64,000 bases of DNA, taken from NCBI GenBank assembly GCA_019925095.2, contig CM034411.1, positions 2,391,001-2,455,000 on the forward strand. The letters are read 5' to 3'. The stretch comes from Dendrolimus kikuchii (taxonomy: Eukaryota > Arthropoda > Insecta > Lepidoptera > Lasiocampidae). Shown here one piece after another: positions 45,376-55,661 of this stretch (its first letter is position 1; every line of letters starts with the position of its first letter). The translations under genes and the position numbers were made by a program. The notes beneath the pieces were generated by a model that searched no databases, was not told the DNA's origin, and saw only the letters and a list, made by a program, of their open reading frames with translations.

Positions 45376-46362
45376 GTTAAACACTTCTTTAAGTATTCAT
45401 TTCTTGTGGACTGTTAATTATTTTAATTGTAAAAGAAAACTGCACGTGAGTGAAAAAAACAGACAAAAAAAAACAAAAGAACATCTATGTTCTAAATTTA
45501 AACACTTACGGCCTTACTTATAATAATCTCGTTAAGAAACAATTAGGCATCTCTTAAGTAAGAGAATCAGAATCAGACCCTAATGAATGAATATCTTTTT
45601 TATTCACTTATAAACGTGTATTACCTGTTGTTTACCTAAGAGGAGCACAGATAAACGAAATTTGAATGGTTGTATTCAAAATAATCGACTAAAGAGGAGT
45701 TTATGGGTAAGATTTTCACTAATCAGTTGCTGAGCAGTTTCTTTAAATTTAAGAAACGATTATAAGTAAAGCCCTTAGTATGTTTGGTGGCCAGTACCAT
45801 GTCATACCAAATTAACAAAAACTTTTTGTTGGAGGGAGACAGCGCTGAACTGAAAGGAATGGAGTATTCTCATTATGGAGGCCATCCTTCATATGTAGGG
45901 AAAGTGTCTTAAGTATCGACCCTGGATACAAGCTAGCTCTGTGTTGAGTTTTAAATGCGACTCAATTTTATATTTTAAGTAATTGTTTATAAACGAGTTA
46001 TGTCCTAGATTACGGGTCTAAGACTATTTTCAATCAATACATAAATCCTATTGATATTTTTTATCATTCAAAAACTGATGAATGGATTTTGATGAAACTA
46101 TCGTCATAGCTTAGCTTATATAACAAAATAACACACAGGTCGTAATATTTTTTTTTTACAAATAAAGTTATTATTGAAATTAGCCTGTTTCGTTTGATGA
46201 TTTAAAATAGATATGAAAGGCAGCACTAGTGGGGGGTATATTATATTTAATAATTTATTTTGATTTCCCTATTAAGAATTACTTCCCGTCAGACTTGGTA
46301 GCGCTAGTTCCAACTCCTGTGGGCCTAGACTTGGAATGAGGAATAATAATGGCTTAGTCTTA
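45376..46362. other. Gene-free stretch
   Basis: Nothing recognised beyond AT-rich DNA. Confidence 0.4.
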
Positions 46363-46596
46363 TACTAATATATAAAGCTGAAGAGTTTGTTTGTTTGAAC
46401 GCGCTAATCTCAGGAACTACTGGTCTGATTTGAAAAATTCTTTCAGTGTTAGATTGCCCATTTATCGAGGAAGGCTATAGGCTACATATCAATCACGGTA
46501 AGACCAATAGGAGCGGAGCACAAATGAAGAATGTTTCAAAATCGGGGGGTTTTGAAAACAAATTCCACGCGGACGACGTCGCCGGCACAGCTAGTA
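46363..46596 (-). repeat. Repeat D subfamily copy, reverse
   Basis: Reads ATAAAGCTGAAGAGTTTGTT to GACGACGTCGCCGGCACAGC and TAGTA, the reverse of the copies at 15.0 and 15.2 kb. Confidence 0.7.
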
Positions 46597-47331
46597 AAAA
46601 ATATAATTGAGACGCTTATTCATCAATCCTGCAGGTTTAAATACTATACTAGCATTTGCCGGAGAACCTTCGTACGCGTTGCGATGACGACAACATGTTT
46701 GTTAGTGAATTGTAACGGCAGCACTATAAAACTACCGCAGCGCTACCTTTTTGGCTACATTTGTTTATCTCATGGAAACAACGTAATTTAAATATAACCT
46801 AAATTAACTAAAAGTTTTCTTAAAATATTAGTAAGGTTATGTTTATATAAAAAAAACAAGATCTCCGGACCGTAGGGGTTGTAGTAGGTGTAAGTTATGC
46901 CTCCCCTTCCCTAATCCACCACCCCGCTACTTAAAATTCGTGCACCGGATAGCTATAGATCCAAATGTCGTATTTTCGGATTCTGCTGGGTGGAATTGGG
47001 ACCCGTGATTTTTTTCTTATTTTTAAATTCACTCACTCTTAATCTATATACGTAACTTCCTTTTATATTACATACTTCAATTTTATTTATTTGTATAGAT
47101 TGAGAATATTCTTTACTAAAATAAATGCGTGAGACTGACTCGTTTTTTTTTTAATTTAAGAGCTATCTTGTCGACGTATACATGTGAAATGTGAAAATGT
47201 TTTTTAAATTAAGTCCCTCTGTTCTGAACCTTTAGCTTATAGTCTTTGTTATTTAAAGAAAAATAATAAAACATACTTGTACATAATATTCATTGACGAG
47301 TTTGATTATTTTTCCTAATTCATAATTGTCA
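46597..47331. other. Gene-free stretch left of the palindrome
   Basis: AT-rich; no gene recognised. Confidence 0.4.
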
Positions 47332-47488
47332 TTATACAAATAGCATCCATTTTGAAGGCACACACATAAACATATATCTATCTCGTTCTTACTCAGCACT
47401 GTAACTCGCAGGAAAACAATATAACAGTATTTCAGTGCGTACATAAAGTGGAACATGAATATACGTAAATACCTAATGAGGCCGAAAA

Positions 47489-47501
47489 TCCGCCATGTTT
47501 A
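47489..47501 (+). promoter_or_regulatory. YY1/Pho-like ATGGCGG motif upstream of THAP gene
   Basis: CCGCCATGTTTAG (reverse CTAAACATGGCGG) lies about 150 bp upstream of the left THAP ATG. It is mirrored upstream of the right gene near 52468-52480. Motifs of this kind often sit at transcription start sites; function here is inferred. Confidence 0.35.
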
Positions 47502-47647
47502 GTGCCCAAATGTCATTATCAGTCAGTTCACCTGGTACTTGTCTTGTCAAAAAGTCGTGGTATAAATCAAAATAACTAATTATCTTTCAATATTTTGCTT
47601 GTGATTTAAAATAATTGAAGCCAAATATAAATAATTACGTCGCAGAT

Positions 47648-48761
47648 ATGTCCGTGTGCAGTGTAATAGGGTGCGGCATAAGAAAAACACCAAATCAGTC
47701 ATCTTTAACCATACACAGGTACGCTGTAAATAACATTAAAAATATTGCTTATTGTTAATGTTTCCGGGAAAATAAAGGAAGATTTTCATTATAATTAGCA
47801 AGGTTCTTATGTGCAGTTATAGGTCATGAATGGATTTAACTTATTTAACTATATTTTTACGCTTAAATAATGTTAATTTATTAGCTGGGGTTGTACATTA
47901 TTTATCGACTTTGATATCGATATAACATGATTGCTTATATAAAATTTCTTATTTTATCATGCTACCCCGCTTAAAACATACAAAAATAATAATTAAAACA
48001 TATTTTACAGGATCCCAAGAAATGAGCGTATAAAGAAAAAGTGGCTGGAAGCCATTGGAATGGAAAATATAAAGCCAAATCCAAAATATATTTATATTTG
48101 CTCGCTACATTTTGATGATAAATGTTTCAACAAAACTCTGGATGTGACTCGACTACGAGATGATGCCGTGCCCTTCAAATTTGTAAGAGTAAGTTAATAC
48201 TGTATATACTTTTATAGTTAGTATTGATATACTATTTTTAAATTATATACATATTTTAATACATACATATTATTTTATAACAAAACGTGCTATAAAAGGA
48301 TCAAAATTAATATACAAGTTTTGTATGGTGGGACGATGATCAGCAGGATAGTCGTTGGACTGTCGGCTTATTATATAATTCCTGCTCCGTCTTCGCAGTC
48401 GAAGGCCTTAATATGTCTTCTCGTGCCTCTCACCCTCATGGAGACCGCTCGTACAATTGAAATTTGTACTTTCACTTTTAGCCTTTGATATACTTGTTGC
48501 TGCTACCTTATTACTGATATGCTAGTTACTAGTTGTAGTCTATGTCATTCTCATTCTATATAACTATTTTAGAAAAACTTATGGGTTTTGTGGCTGTGAT
48601 TCCATCCAAGAAATGTATTTGGCCAATTTGAATGATAATGTCATAATTTAAGCAAATTTTATGAAAAAAATACTGTGGACACAATTATTCTAAACTAATA
48701 TTTCAATATTTTGCAGCGACATGCCAGCCAACATAAAACTGGCATATTAAAAGAAAACTAG
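47648..48761 (+). CDS. THAP zinc-finger protein, left-arm copy (97 aa)
   Basis: Three exons: 47648-47718, 48011-48188 and 48717-48761, with GT/AG introns (donors CAG|GTACGC and AGA|GTAAGT, acceptors TTTTACAG and TTTTGCAG). The protein is essentially one THAP domain. It starts MSVCSVIGCG (C-x4-C), continues HRIPRNERIKKKWLEAIG with the conserved Pro and Trp, then ICSLHFDDKCF (C-x2-H) and DDAVPF with the AVP box. THAP domains bind DNA through a C2CH zinc site and occur in host regulators and in P-element-type transposases. After VR comes a short tail RHASQHKTGILKEN and TAG. No coiled coil or other domain follows. AATAAA lies at 49007-49012. The right-arm copy differs by one residue and lacks this stop. 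Confidence 0.8.
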
Positions 48762-49289
48762 TTGGAAACAATTCCTGTTTTGGCCGGTCCTGACACCTCT
48801 ACCTTGGTATATGCTGCACATTTAAGGACTCTGCTGTTCTTTAGCTTCAAGAGATGTTAGATTTTGTATATACAGACTCTTTATAGTGAAGCTATTGAAC
48901 CTACTTAGATAAAAGTAATATGCTTTGACATCTTTAGAGGAATAAACCAAAACTGATGGTGTCACTTCTTTGAATTTTGTATTCCATGTAAAACATCTAA
49001 GGTACAAATAAAACTCATATTATAAACTTATGGCTTTATTAGTTTTACTTTAATAAAAACTATTGTAAATTCGTTAAATTTTTAATAATTAAATGATTTT
49101 AGAGCGGAAGTCATAAGGAATGACGTTTGTAATTAAATAAATGTTCTGTAGGAGTTTTGTTTTTTTTTATCACGCGGCCCTTAATAAGCTTAAAATTTGA
49201 ATCACTCTCACTTATGGTGCAGCGCACCTATCTTGAGGTGCGTTGCGGTAATGTGTTACGGAATTTAGAATCAGCAACACAATTAAAAT

Positions 49290-49343
49290 AGATTGTAATA
49301 GAGAGGTAAGTAGTTTAGACTACTTACCTCTCTATTACAATCT
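49290..49343. repeat. Perfect 25-bp-stem hairpin, left arm
   Basis: AGATTGTAATAGAGAGGTAA plus GTAGT pairs perfectly with its complement around the loop TTAG. Mirrored at 50626-50679. Confidence 0.9.
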
Positions 49344-49353
49344 AATTAATCTG

Positions 49354-49419
49354 TTGGATATCAAAATAAGAGTACGTGTTTTTCATAGGAAAAACACATA
49401 CTCTTATTTTGATATCCAA
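49354..49419. repeat. 31-bp-stem hairpin, left arm
   Basis: TTGGATATCAAAATAAGAGT and what follows pairs with its complement around ATAG, with one mismatch (ACACAT against ACGTGT). The right-arm counterpart (50546-50615) is perfect. Confidence 0.9.
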
Positions 49420-49866
49420 AACAGCATAGCTAGCTAGCATGCTAACGTTTTATCGCCGACATAAAGCTTCCATCCCTTTCCGGCATATACGCAAGTACAA
49501 GCGAGACGGCAACATACGAAACGACGATAAAATTTAGCATGCTAGAGATGGGCAGATGGCACTGTACTACGCCATATGTTTATGTTTTGTGGTCACTGTG
49601 TTGTCAAACGAGAACTTTATCAAATCAGTGTAGCAACTTTTAAAAATCGTCATATCGTTTACTCGTTAAATTTGAAACACGAACTTTTTCTTAGATTTCA
49701 CACATCTAAATCAAAGTATCTTTGCACATAACAATATACTTACTTCCTATTAAAGTATAAATTCTACAAATAATTTATACTCAATAATATTGAAAATAAA
49801 ATGAGCCAGGGACGTTTATCGATAAAACCTAATAACATTAAAATCTTCTGGACAGCACTAAAACCG

Positions 49867-49892
49867 CCATGTTTAGTGGCCAGATGACGTCA
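49867..49892 (-). promoter_or_regulatory. CRE plus YY1/Pho-like pair, left of centre
   Basis: TGACGTCA (49885-49892) lies next to CCGCCATGTT (about 49864-49873). The exact mirror is on the right. This may be a promoter-type element pointing outward from the palindrome centre. No convincing coding frame was found downstream. Confidence 0.35.
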
Positions 49893-50075
49893 CAGTGGCA
49901 CGCATTTTTTATTGACGTTTCATTTCCATAGGTTTCCTACTTCAGTGGATTGCGGGCTTTACTGTCACGAAATGTGTAACTTGACAGACGTGCAAATGTC
50001 AAAAGTAAAATAAACGCTTGGAAATAGTACGGAAACCTATGGAAATGAAACGTCAATAAAAAATGCGTGCCACTG

Positions 50076-50104
50076 TGACGTCATCTGGCCACTAAACATG
50101 GCGG
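50076..50104 (+). promoter_or_regulatory. CRE plus YY1/Pho-like pair, right of centre
   Basis: TGACGTCA at 50076-50083 and AACATGGCGG at 50095-50104, the mirror image of 49864-49892. TGACGTCA is the full cAMP-response/ATF consensus. Activity is inferred only. Confidence 0.35.
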
Positions 50105-50545
50105 TTTTAGTGCTGCCCAGAAGATTTTAATGTTATTAGGTTTTATCGATAAACGTCCTTGGCTCATTTTATTTTCAATATTATTGAGTATTAATTATTT
50201 GTAGAATTTATACTTTAATAGGAAGTAAGTATATTGTTATGTGCAAAGATACTTTGATTTAGATGTGTGAAATCTAAGACAAGTTCGTGTTTCAAATTTA
50301 TCAAGTAAACGATATGACGATTTTTAAAAGTTGCTACACTGATTTGATAAAGTTGTCGTTTGACAACACAGTGACCACAAAACATAAACATATGGCGTAG
50401 TACAGTGCCATCTGCCCATCTCTAGCATGCTAAATTTTATCGTCGTTTCGTATGTTGCCGTCTCGCTTGCACTTGCGTATATGCCGGAAAGGGATGGAAG
50501 CTTTATGTCGGCGATAAAACGTTAGCATGCTAGCTAGCTATGCTG

Positions 50546-50615
50546 TTTTGGATATCAAAATAAGAGTACGTGTTTTTCCTATGAAAAACACGTACTCTTA
50601 TTTTGATATCCAAAA
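50546..50615. repeat. Perfect 33-bp-stem hairpin, right arm
   Basis: TTTTGGATATCAAAATAAGA and what follows pairs fully with its complement around CTAT. Confidence 0.9.
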
Positions 50616-50625
50616 CAGATTAATT

Positions 50626-50679
50626 AGATTGTAATAGAGAGGTAAGTAGTCTAAACTACTTACCTCTCTATTACAATCT
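50626..50679. repeat. Perfect 25-bp-stem hairpin, right arm
   Basis: Same stem as 49290-49343, loop CTAA. Confidence 0.9.
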
Positions 50680-51108
50680 ATTTTAATTGTGTTGCTGACT
50701 CTAAAGTCCGTAACACATTACCGCAACGCACCTCAAGATAGGTGCGCTGCACCATAAGTGAGAGTGATTCAAATTTTAAACTTATTAAGGGCCGCGTGAT
50801 AAAAAAAAACAAAACTCCTACAGAACATTTATTTAATTACAAACGTCATTCCTTATGACTTCCGCTCTAAAATCACTTAATTATTAAAAATTTAACGAAT
50901 TTACAATAGTTTTTATTAAAGTAAAACTAATAAAGGCATAAGTTTATAATATGAGTTTTATTTGTACCTTAGATGTTTTACATGGAATACAAAATTCAAA
51001 GAAGTGACACCATCAGTTTTGGTTTATTCCTCTAAAGATGTCAAAGCATATTACTTTTATCTAAGTAGGTTCAATAGCTTCACTATAAAGAGTCTGTATA
51101 TACAAAAT

Positions 51109-52321
51109 CTAACATCTCTTGAAGCTAAAGAACAGCAGAGTCCTTAAATGTGCAGCATATACCAAGGTAGAGGTGTCAGGACCGGCCAAAACAGGAATTG
51201 TTTCCAACTGGTTTTCTTTTAATATGCCAGTTTTATGTTGGCTGGCATGTCGCTGCAAAATATTGAAATATTAGTTTAGAATAATTGTGTCCACAGTATT
51301 TTTTTCATAAAATTTGCTTAAATTATGACATTATCATTCAAATTGGCCAAATACATTTCTTGGATGGAATCACAGCCACAAAACCCATAAGTTTTTCTAA
51401 AATAGTTATATAGAATGAGAATGACATAGACTACAACTAGTAACTAGCATATCAGTAATAAGGTAGCAGCAACAAGTATATCAAAGGCTAAAAGTGAAAG
51501 TACAAATTTCAATTATACGAGCAGTCTCCATGAGGGTGAGAGGCACGAGAAGACATATTAAGGCCTTCGACTGCGAAGACGGAGCAGGAATTATATAATA
51601 AGCCGACAGTCCAACGACTATCCTGCTGATCATCGTCCCACCATACAAAACTTGTATATTAATTTTGATCCTTTTATAGCACGTTTTGTTATAAAATAAT
51701 ATGTATGTATTAAAATATGTATATAATTAAAAAAAAGTATATCAATACTAACTATAAAAGTATATACAGTATTAACTTACTCTTACAAATTTGAAGGGCA
51801 CGGCATCATCTCGTAGTCGAGTCACATCCAGAGTTTTGTTGAAACATTTATCATCAAAATGTAGCGAGCAAATATAAATATATTTTGCATTTGGCTTTAT
51901 ATTTTCCATTCCAATGGCTTCCAGCCACTTTTTCTTTATACGCTCATTTCTTGGGATCCTATAAAATATGTTTTAATTATTATTTTTGTATGTTTTAAGC
52001 GGGGTAGCATGATAAAATAAGAAATTTTATATAAGCAATCATATTATATCGATATCAAAGTCGATAAATAATGTACAACCCCAGCTAATAAATTAACATT
52101 ATTTAAGCGTAAAAATATAGTTAAATAAGTTAAATCCATTCATGACCTATAACTGCACATAAGAACCTTGCTAATTATAATGAAAATCTTCCTTTATTTT
52201 CCCGGAAACATTAACAATAAGCAATATTTTTAAAGTTATTTACAGCGTACCTGTGTATGGTTAAAGATGACTGATTTGGTGTTTTTCTTATGCCGCACCC
52301 TATTACACTGCACACGGACAT
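51109..52321 (-). CDS. THAP zinc-finger protein, right-arm copy (130 aa)
   Basis: Three exons on the - strand: 52321-52251, 51958-51781 and 51252-51109. Exon 1 is identical to the left copy. Exon 2 has one change, a Pro to Ala (PNPKY to PNAKY), and its acceptor is TAG rather than CAG. In exon 3 the left copy's TAG is CAG, so translation continues 33 residues (QLETIPVLAGPDTSTLVYAA, then HLRTLLFFSFKRC) to a TAG at 51109-51111. The C2CH residues, Pro, Trp and AVP box are intact. Either this is the ancestral length and the left gene gained a stop, or the reverse. It is convergent with the left gene. Confidence 0.78.
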
Positions 52322-52734
52322 ATCTGCGACGTAATTATTTATATTTGGCTTCAATTATTTTAAATCACAAGCAAAATATTGAAAGATAATTAGTTATTTT
52401 GATTTATACCACGACTTTTTGACAAGACAAGTACCGGGTGCACTGACTGATAATGACATTTGGTGCACTAAACATGGCGGATTTTCGGCCTCATTAGGTA
52501 TTTACGTATATTCATGTTCCACTTTATGTACGCACTGAAATACTGTTATATTGTTTTCCTGCGAGTTACAGTGCTGAGTAAGAACGAGATAGATATATGT
52601 TTATGTGTGTGCCTTCAAAATGGATGCTATTTGTATAAGCAATTGTACGTATAGAACAATATGTCGCGTCCCTATTATAGGCCAATCTGCGGCGTTCGGT
52701 GGCCATCTCGGGCTTAACGTTTGAGTTTGTACAA

Positions 52735-53128
52735 TAAATTAAAAAGAGAAAAATAATCAGGGGACTAAATTGAACCAGCAGATTCCGAAAATGCAGCTTT
52801 TAAGATTTTTGTCTATCTGAATGTTGAATCACGTGAAAACTACTGAACGGATTTAAATGAAACTCGACACACAGCTATCTTCTATGTTGGACATGGTGAA
52901 CAATATTTCTTCTTTCATTAGGGTATTTTGTCCCAAAAAATGACGTCATTAAAAAAATATTGCATGAGTTTACCAGACAGGCAGATGGCTCACCTGATGG
53001 AAAGCGGTTACCATCGCCTGTGGACTTTTGTCACACTGAAGGTCAACATTATAGTCTGGAATCGCACATAGGTTTCTTTTTATCCGGATTTTTTTTCAAC
53101 ACAAGCGAAGCCGCGGGGATAAGCTAGT
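52735..53128 (-). repeat. Repeat D relative split by a SINE tail
   Basis: Right end GCGAAGCCGCGGGGATAAGC then TAGT is the reverse of the ACTAGCT start. ACTGAACGGATTTAAATGAA lies near 52840. A reverse fragment of a repeat A-like 3' end (52968-53050, CAGGCAGATGGCTCACCTGA) interrupts it. Confidence 0.5.
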
Positions 53129-53139
53129 CTCATACTTAC

Positions 53140-53323
53140 ACTTCAGTAAATAATCTTTGAGTCTCTCTGCGTATTCTGTGGTCTGTACAATGGGGAGTAT
53201 TAGGGTTCTAAGGAATTCTTTGATCTGGTTCACAACCGCATTGCTCACCACCGGCAGCATATACATGCTCATGTCCTTTTGCTTGTTGAAGCAGGAGGAA
53301 TACATTTCGTACACTACTGGGTC
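53140..53323 (-). CDS. Unidentified host gene, exon n+1
   Basis: Encodes DPVVYEMYSSCFNKQKDMSM, then YMLPVVSNAVVNQIKEFLRT, then LILPIVQTTEYAERLKDYLL and K. The donor is T|GTAAGT (phase 1). The acceptor ACAAAG|GAC has a poor pyrimidine tract, but its phase 0 fits the exon at 53404-53531. The 80 bp between them contains stops in frame, as expected of an intron. The sequence looks like a helical, HEAT-like scaffold segment. I do not recognise the family. It is not a transposon protein I know. Confidence 0.6.
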
Positions 53324-53403
53324 CTTTGTGGGGGTTAGACCTTACGCGGTGAGACGGCTCGTGTAGGACTCTGGTAGAGTCGTTCCCAAATACACCACTA
53401 AAC

Positions 53404-53531
53404 CTGCCTCCCGTGTGCCCGCGCTTGTGGTTGGAAGGACATGAGAATTGGAACGAAGTTAAACCCACGTACGAACGTTGATTCCACGTACAACAGCGAC
53501 TTGGTGGAAACGTCCTGCCGCGATTCTCCCT
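53404..53531 (-). CDS. Unidentified host gene, exon n
   Basis: Acceptor GTTTTGCAG|AG, donor CAG|GTTTAG, 128 nt. After two bases that finish a codon it encodes GESRQDVSTKSLLYVESTFV, then RGFNFVPILMSFQPQARAHG and RQ, ending in phase 0, which matches the next exon. Upstream exons would lie at higher coordinates but none was recognised up to 64 kb. A competing 109-codon frame across both exons and the intron is a shadow. Confidence 0.6.
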
Positions 53532-53774
53532 CTGCAAAACATAGGAATCATAGAAAGAGAGAGATGGATGGATTGGTGCGAACGTTGTAATATTGGTTTC
53601 GCGCTTAAGTGCTTGTTTCTATGTTGGTATTAATGTCGCCACAAAGAGATTATATATCTTATTTCTTACGACTACCTCGCTTCCCTAGCCACGACGCCCC
53701 GCGAGTGACATTGACAACATATCACTCTTGACAGTGTGACAGTGACGTTTCAATGAACCTTCTGCATATATATA
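53532..53774. other. Probable intron of the unidentified gene
   Basis: No further exon recognised. Confidence 0.3.
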
Positions 53775-54388
53775 GGGCGTTCCATTAGCGAGCAAAGGAT
53801 TCATCACCCCCGTTAACGAAGGGGATGTGTTCTGATTCCCGGGGCACATTCAGGCACTTTTTGCGCTGGATCGGAGTGGGCGTAACTACGTTCTAAGTCT
53901 CAGCCTTTCCTACATAAAAAGCGCGGGGCACATGGGAGCAGGGTGGTTTTAGTGGGTAATGGTTATTGCCCGTGCAACTTCTCTAAGTCTCTACACAAGC
54001 TGGTTGATTACTGTTTGGATTGCCCCTTATTAAAGGGTAAAGCCTCCATGATCAACTATGGTCTAATCCCTTGAAAAGGACCCAGTATTGTGCGTAAATA
54101 GCATTTCCTTCCCGCCTTAAAAAAAAGGGCGTTCCATTAGTAGCTCACAACGCGCAAAATGCTCAGTTAATCGTTCCACAAGGCGACCGCGGTCGTTTCG
54201 GTCGTGACGAAAACATCACAAATGGCGTCATCGTCTTCGATCACACAACGCTCACAACGACCCATGTCAAAAGGTGGGTCGAATAGCCGTTCCACTTGGG
54301 TCTACGATTGTAACGCCTGCAAGCAAGTGGAACGGGAAAAATCGCGGTCGTGAACGTGGTCGTTGTGAGTCCCTAATGGAACGTTGCC
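53775..54388. mobile_element. MITE with ~25-bp imperfect inverted ends, interrupted
   Basis: The left end GGGCGTTCCATTAG (53775) and the right end CCCTAATGGAACGTTGCC (to 54388) are inverted, extending to CTCACAACG and CGTTGTGAG. The interior is GC-rich, with GGTCGTTTCGGTCGTGACG. The left terminus is split by the R1-clade insertion at 53789-54126, so the end appears twice. Confidence 0.65.
53789..54126 (+). mobile_element. R1-clade-like LINE 3' end with 14-bp target duplication
   Basis: 338 bp of the same 3' UTR as 2075-2350 (GATGTGTTCTGATTCCCGGG, CATAAAAAGCGCGGGGCACA, TTAAAGGGTAAAGCCTCCAT) ends in an A-run. It is flanked by GGGCGTTCCATTAG at 53775-53788 and 54127-54140, a clean target-site duplication. 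It is 5'-truncated with no coding part left. Confidence 0.8.
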
Positions 54389-54597
54389 ATAGTAGAATCC
54401 GTTTATAATGACTCCATCTGTGTTGCTGAACCACTTAATGTAAACTAATCACACAGCTTAGTTTGGTTTTCATATAAAATTCTTTATAACATAGTGGGAC
54501 ATAATGACCTCGCATATGATATAAATATTATTTAAAATAAATTATGATTTTTATATTGTAGTAGTAGCTGAACGCCTTTTTGTATAATATATATTAC
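54389..54597. other. AT-rich spacer
   Basis: Nothing recognised. Confidence 0.3.
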
Positions 54598-54800
54598 ACT
54601 AGCTGTCCCGGCAGACGTTGTTGTGCCTTGAAGAAATAAAATTTAGAACCCGATTGCAGCGCCACCTACCGGGTCCAATTGAGAATCTAAACCATCCTCG
54701 AATCCTTTTGAACACACACAAAAAAAACATTTAAATCGGTCCAGCCGTTTAGGAGGTCACTGTCAACACACGTACAGAAGAATTATATATATGAAGATAT
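54598..54800 (+). repeat. Repeat D full copy with one internal unit
   Basis: ACTAGCTGTCCCGGCAGACG, then GCGCCACCTACCGGGTCCAA, then AAATCGGTCCAGCCGTTTAG and GAAGAATTATATATATGAAG. This single-unit copy shows what the element looks like before the internal segment is amplified. Confidence 0.75.
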
Positions 54801-55661
54801 TCTAAAATTGATTCTTTATTGTAACATTTTTATAAATTAACTATTATTTTATATTTAAATGCAAAATAAAAACTAAACTAAATTATAAATAAGTATATAT
54901 ACAAATTAAAATTACACTAGATTTTATCTAGTCCCAGACCGCTGTCAGTTGGAAACGTACCCAAGATACTAGTCACATTGCCTCGCTGTATTACAACGCT
55001 AATGCGTTGTCAGAGGTACAGACCAGTCTTTTTGGTCACGTGAGACGTCTACGAGGTGACCTGTACAATTTTAAAACCTAGCAACTGACATTGTTGTTTA
55101 AATCAATGATTATGCATTCATTGTTTAGACATTTGCTTATGTATTATTTCACAAAACATGTAAGGTGTGTGCCAAAATATGGTATTGATTCCAATAAGCT
55201 TAATATATAGTTATAAAATTGTATGTCGTTAAAGTTCATGACGTTTTTGTGATGTGTAAGTGAAATAACTTGGGAAGCAGTTACTAGGTTTTGAAATTTT
55301 ACAGCTGATGGCGTTTCGCTATGTCTCGATAAAGTTGATATAATTTATTATTTGACCAAGGCAATGTCTTCTTTATAAGGGCCATATTAGACTATCATAG
55401 AACTATGAGTAATTTTTATATGAAGAACCTATGACTGTAATAACTACATATGATTCATATTCTCTATGATCATAGTTGAGGGATCCTCAACACAAATATA
55501 ATCACATCATCCATCTAACCTCAAAAATGGCGTCCAAAATGCAAGAATATTGACTGGAATATCTTGTAAGACTTTTTATGTTCCAATCTAAGTTCTTGGA
55601 GGAACGTATTATGGACCCCTCATTCTGATCGCCTTGCTACCTATGACCTAACCCAAATTGC
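54801..55661. other. Gene-free stretch
   Basis: No gene or repeat boundary recognised. Confidence 0.4.

Larger units (their letters stand above)
47332..52638. repeat. Giant inverted duplication (arms ~2.6 kb, spacer ~93 bp)
   Basis: The left arm 47332-49937 and right arm 50031-52638 are reverse complements with only scattered differences. The symmetry centre is near 49984.5. Mirrored pairs include the THAP start codons (47648 and 52321), the AATAAA signals (49007-49012 and 50957-50962) and TGACGTCA (49885-49892 and 50076-50083). The spacer (49938-50030) is unpaired. The arms differ by real substitutions and small indels, for example in the outermost 200 bp and at a stop codon. Both arms carry a full gene, so this is a segmental inverted duplication, not a simple transposon terminus. 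Confidence 0.95.

Noticed and set aside
48822..49007. Identical 61-codon frames at 48822-49007 (-) and 50962-51147 (+)
   Set aside because: The identity comes from the palindrome. They overlap the 3' UTR of the THAP genes in antisense and show no protein features.
47332..52638. Palindrome as an autonomous P-element-like transposon with long inverted ends
   Set aside because: The THAP protein has no transposase core after the finger, both arms carry a full gene, and no target duplication is seen at the outer edges (TTCATAATTGTCA against GCAATTGTACG).
47332..52638. Palindrome as simple sequencing-adapter artefact
   Set aside because: Not excluded, but the arms differ at scattered bases and indels and the spacer does not look like a known hairpin adapter, so I treat it as real pending read checks.
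53208..53537. 109-codon - strand frame starting MQRENRGRT
   Set aside because: It reads through the intron and in the wrong frame of both proposed exons; the spliced model has matching phases and better residue composition.
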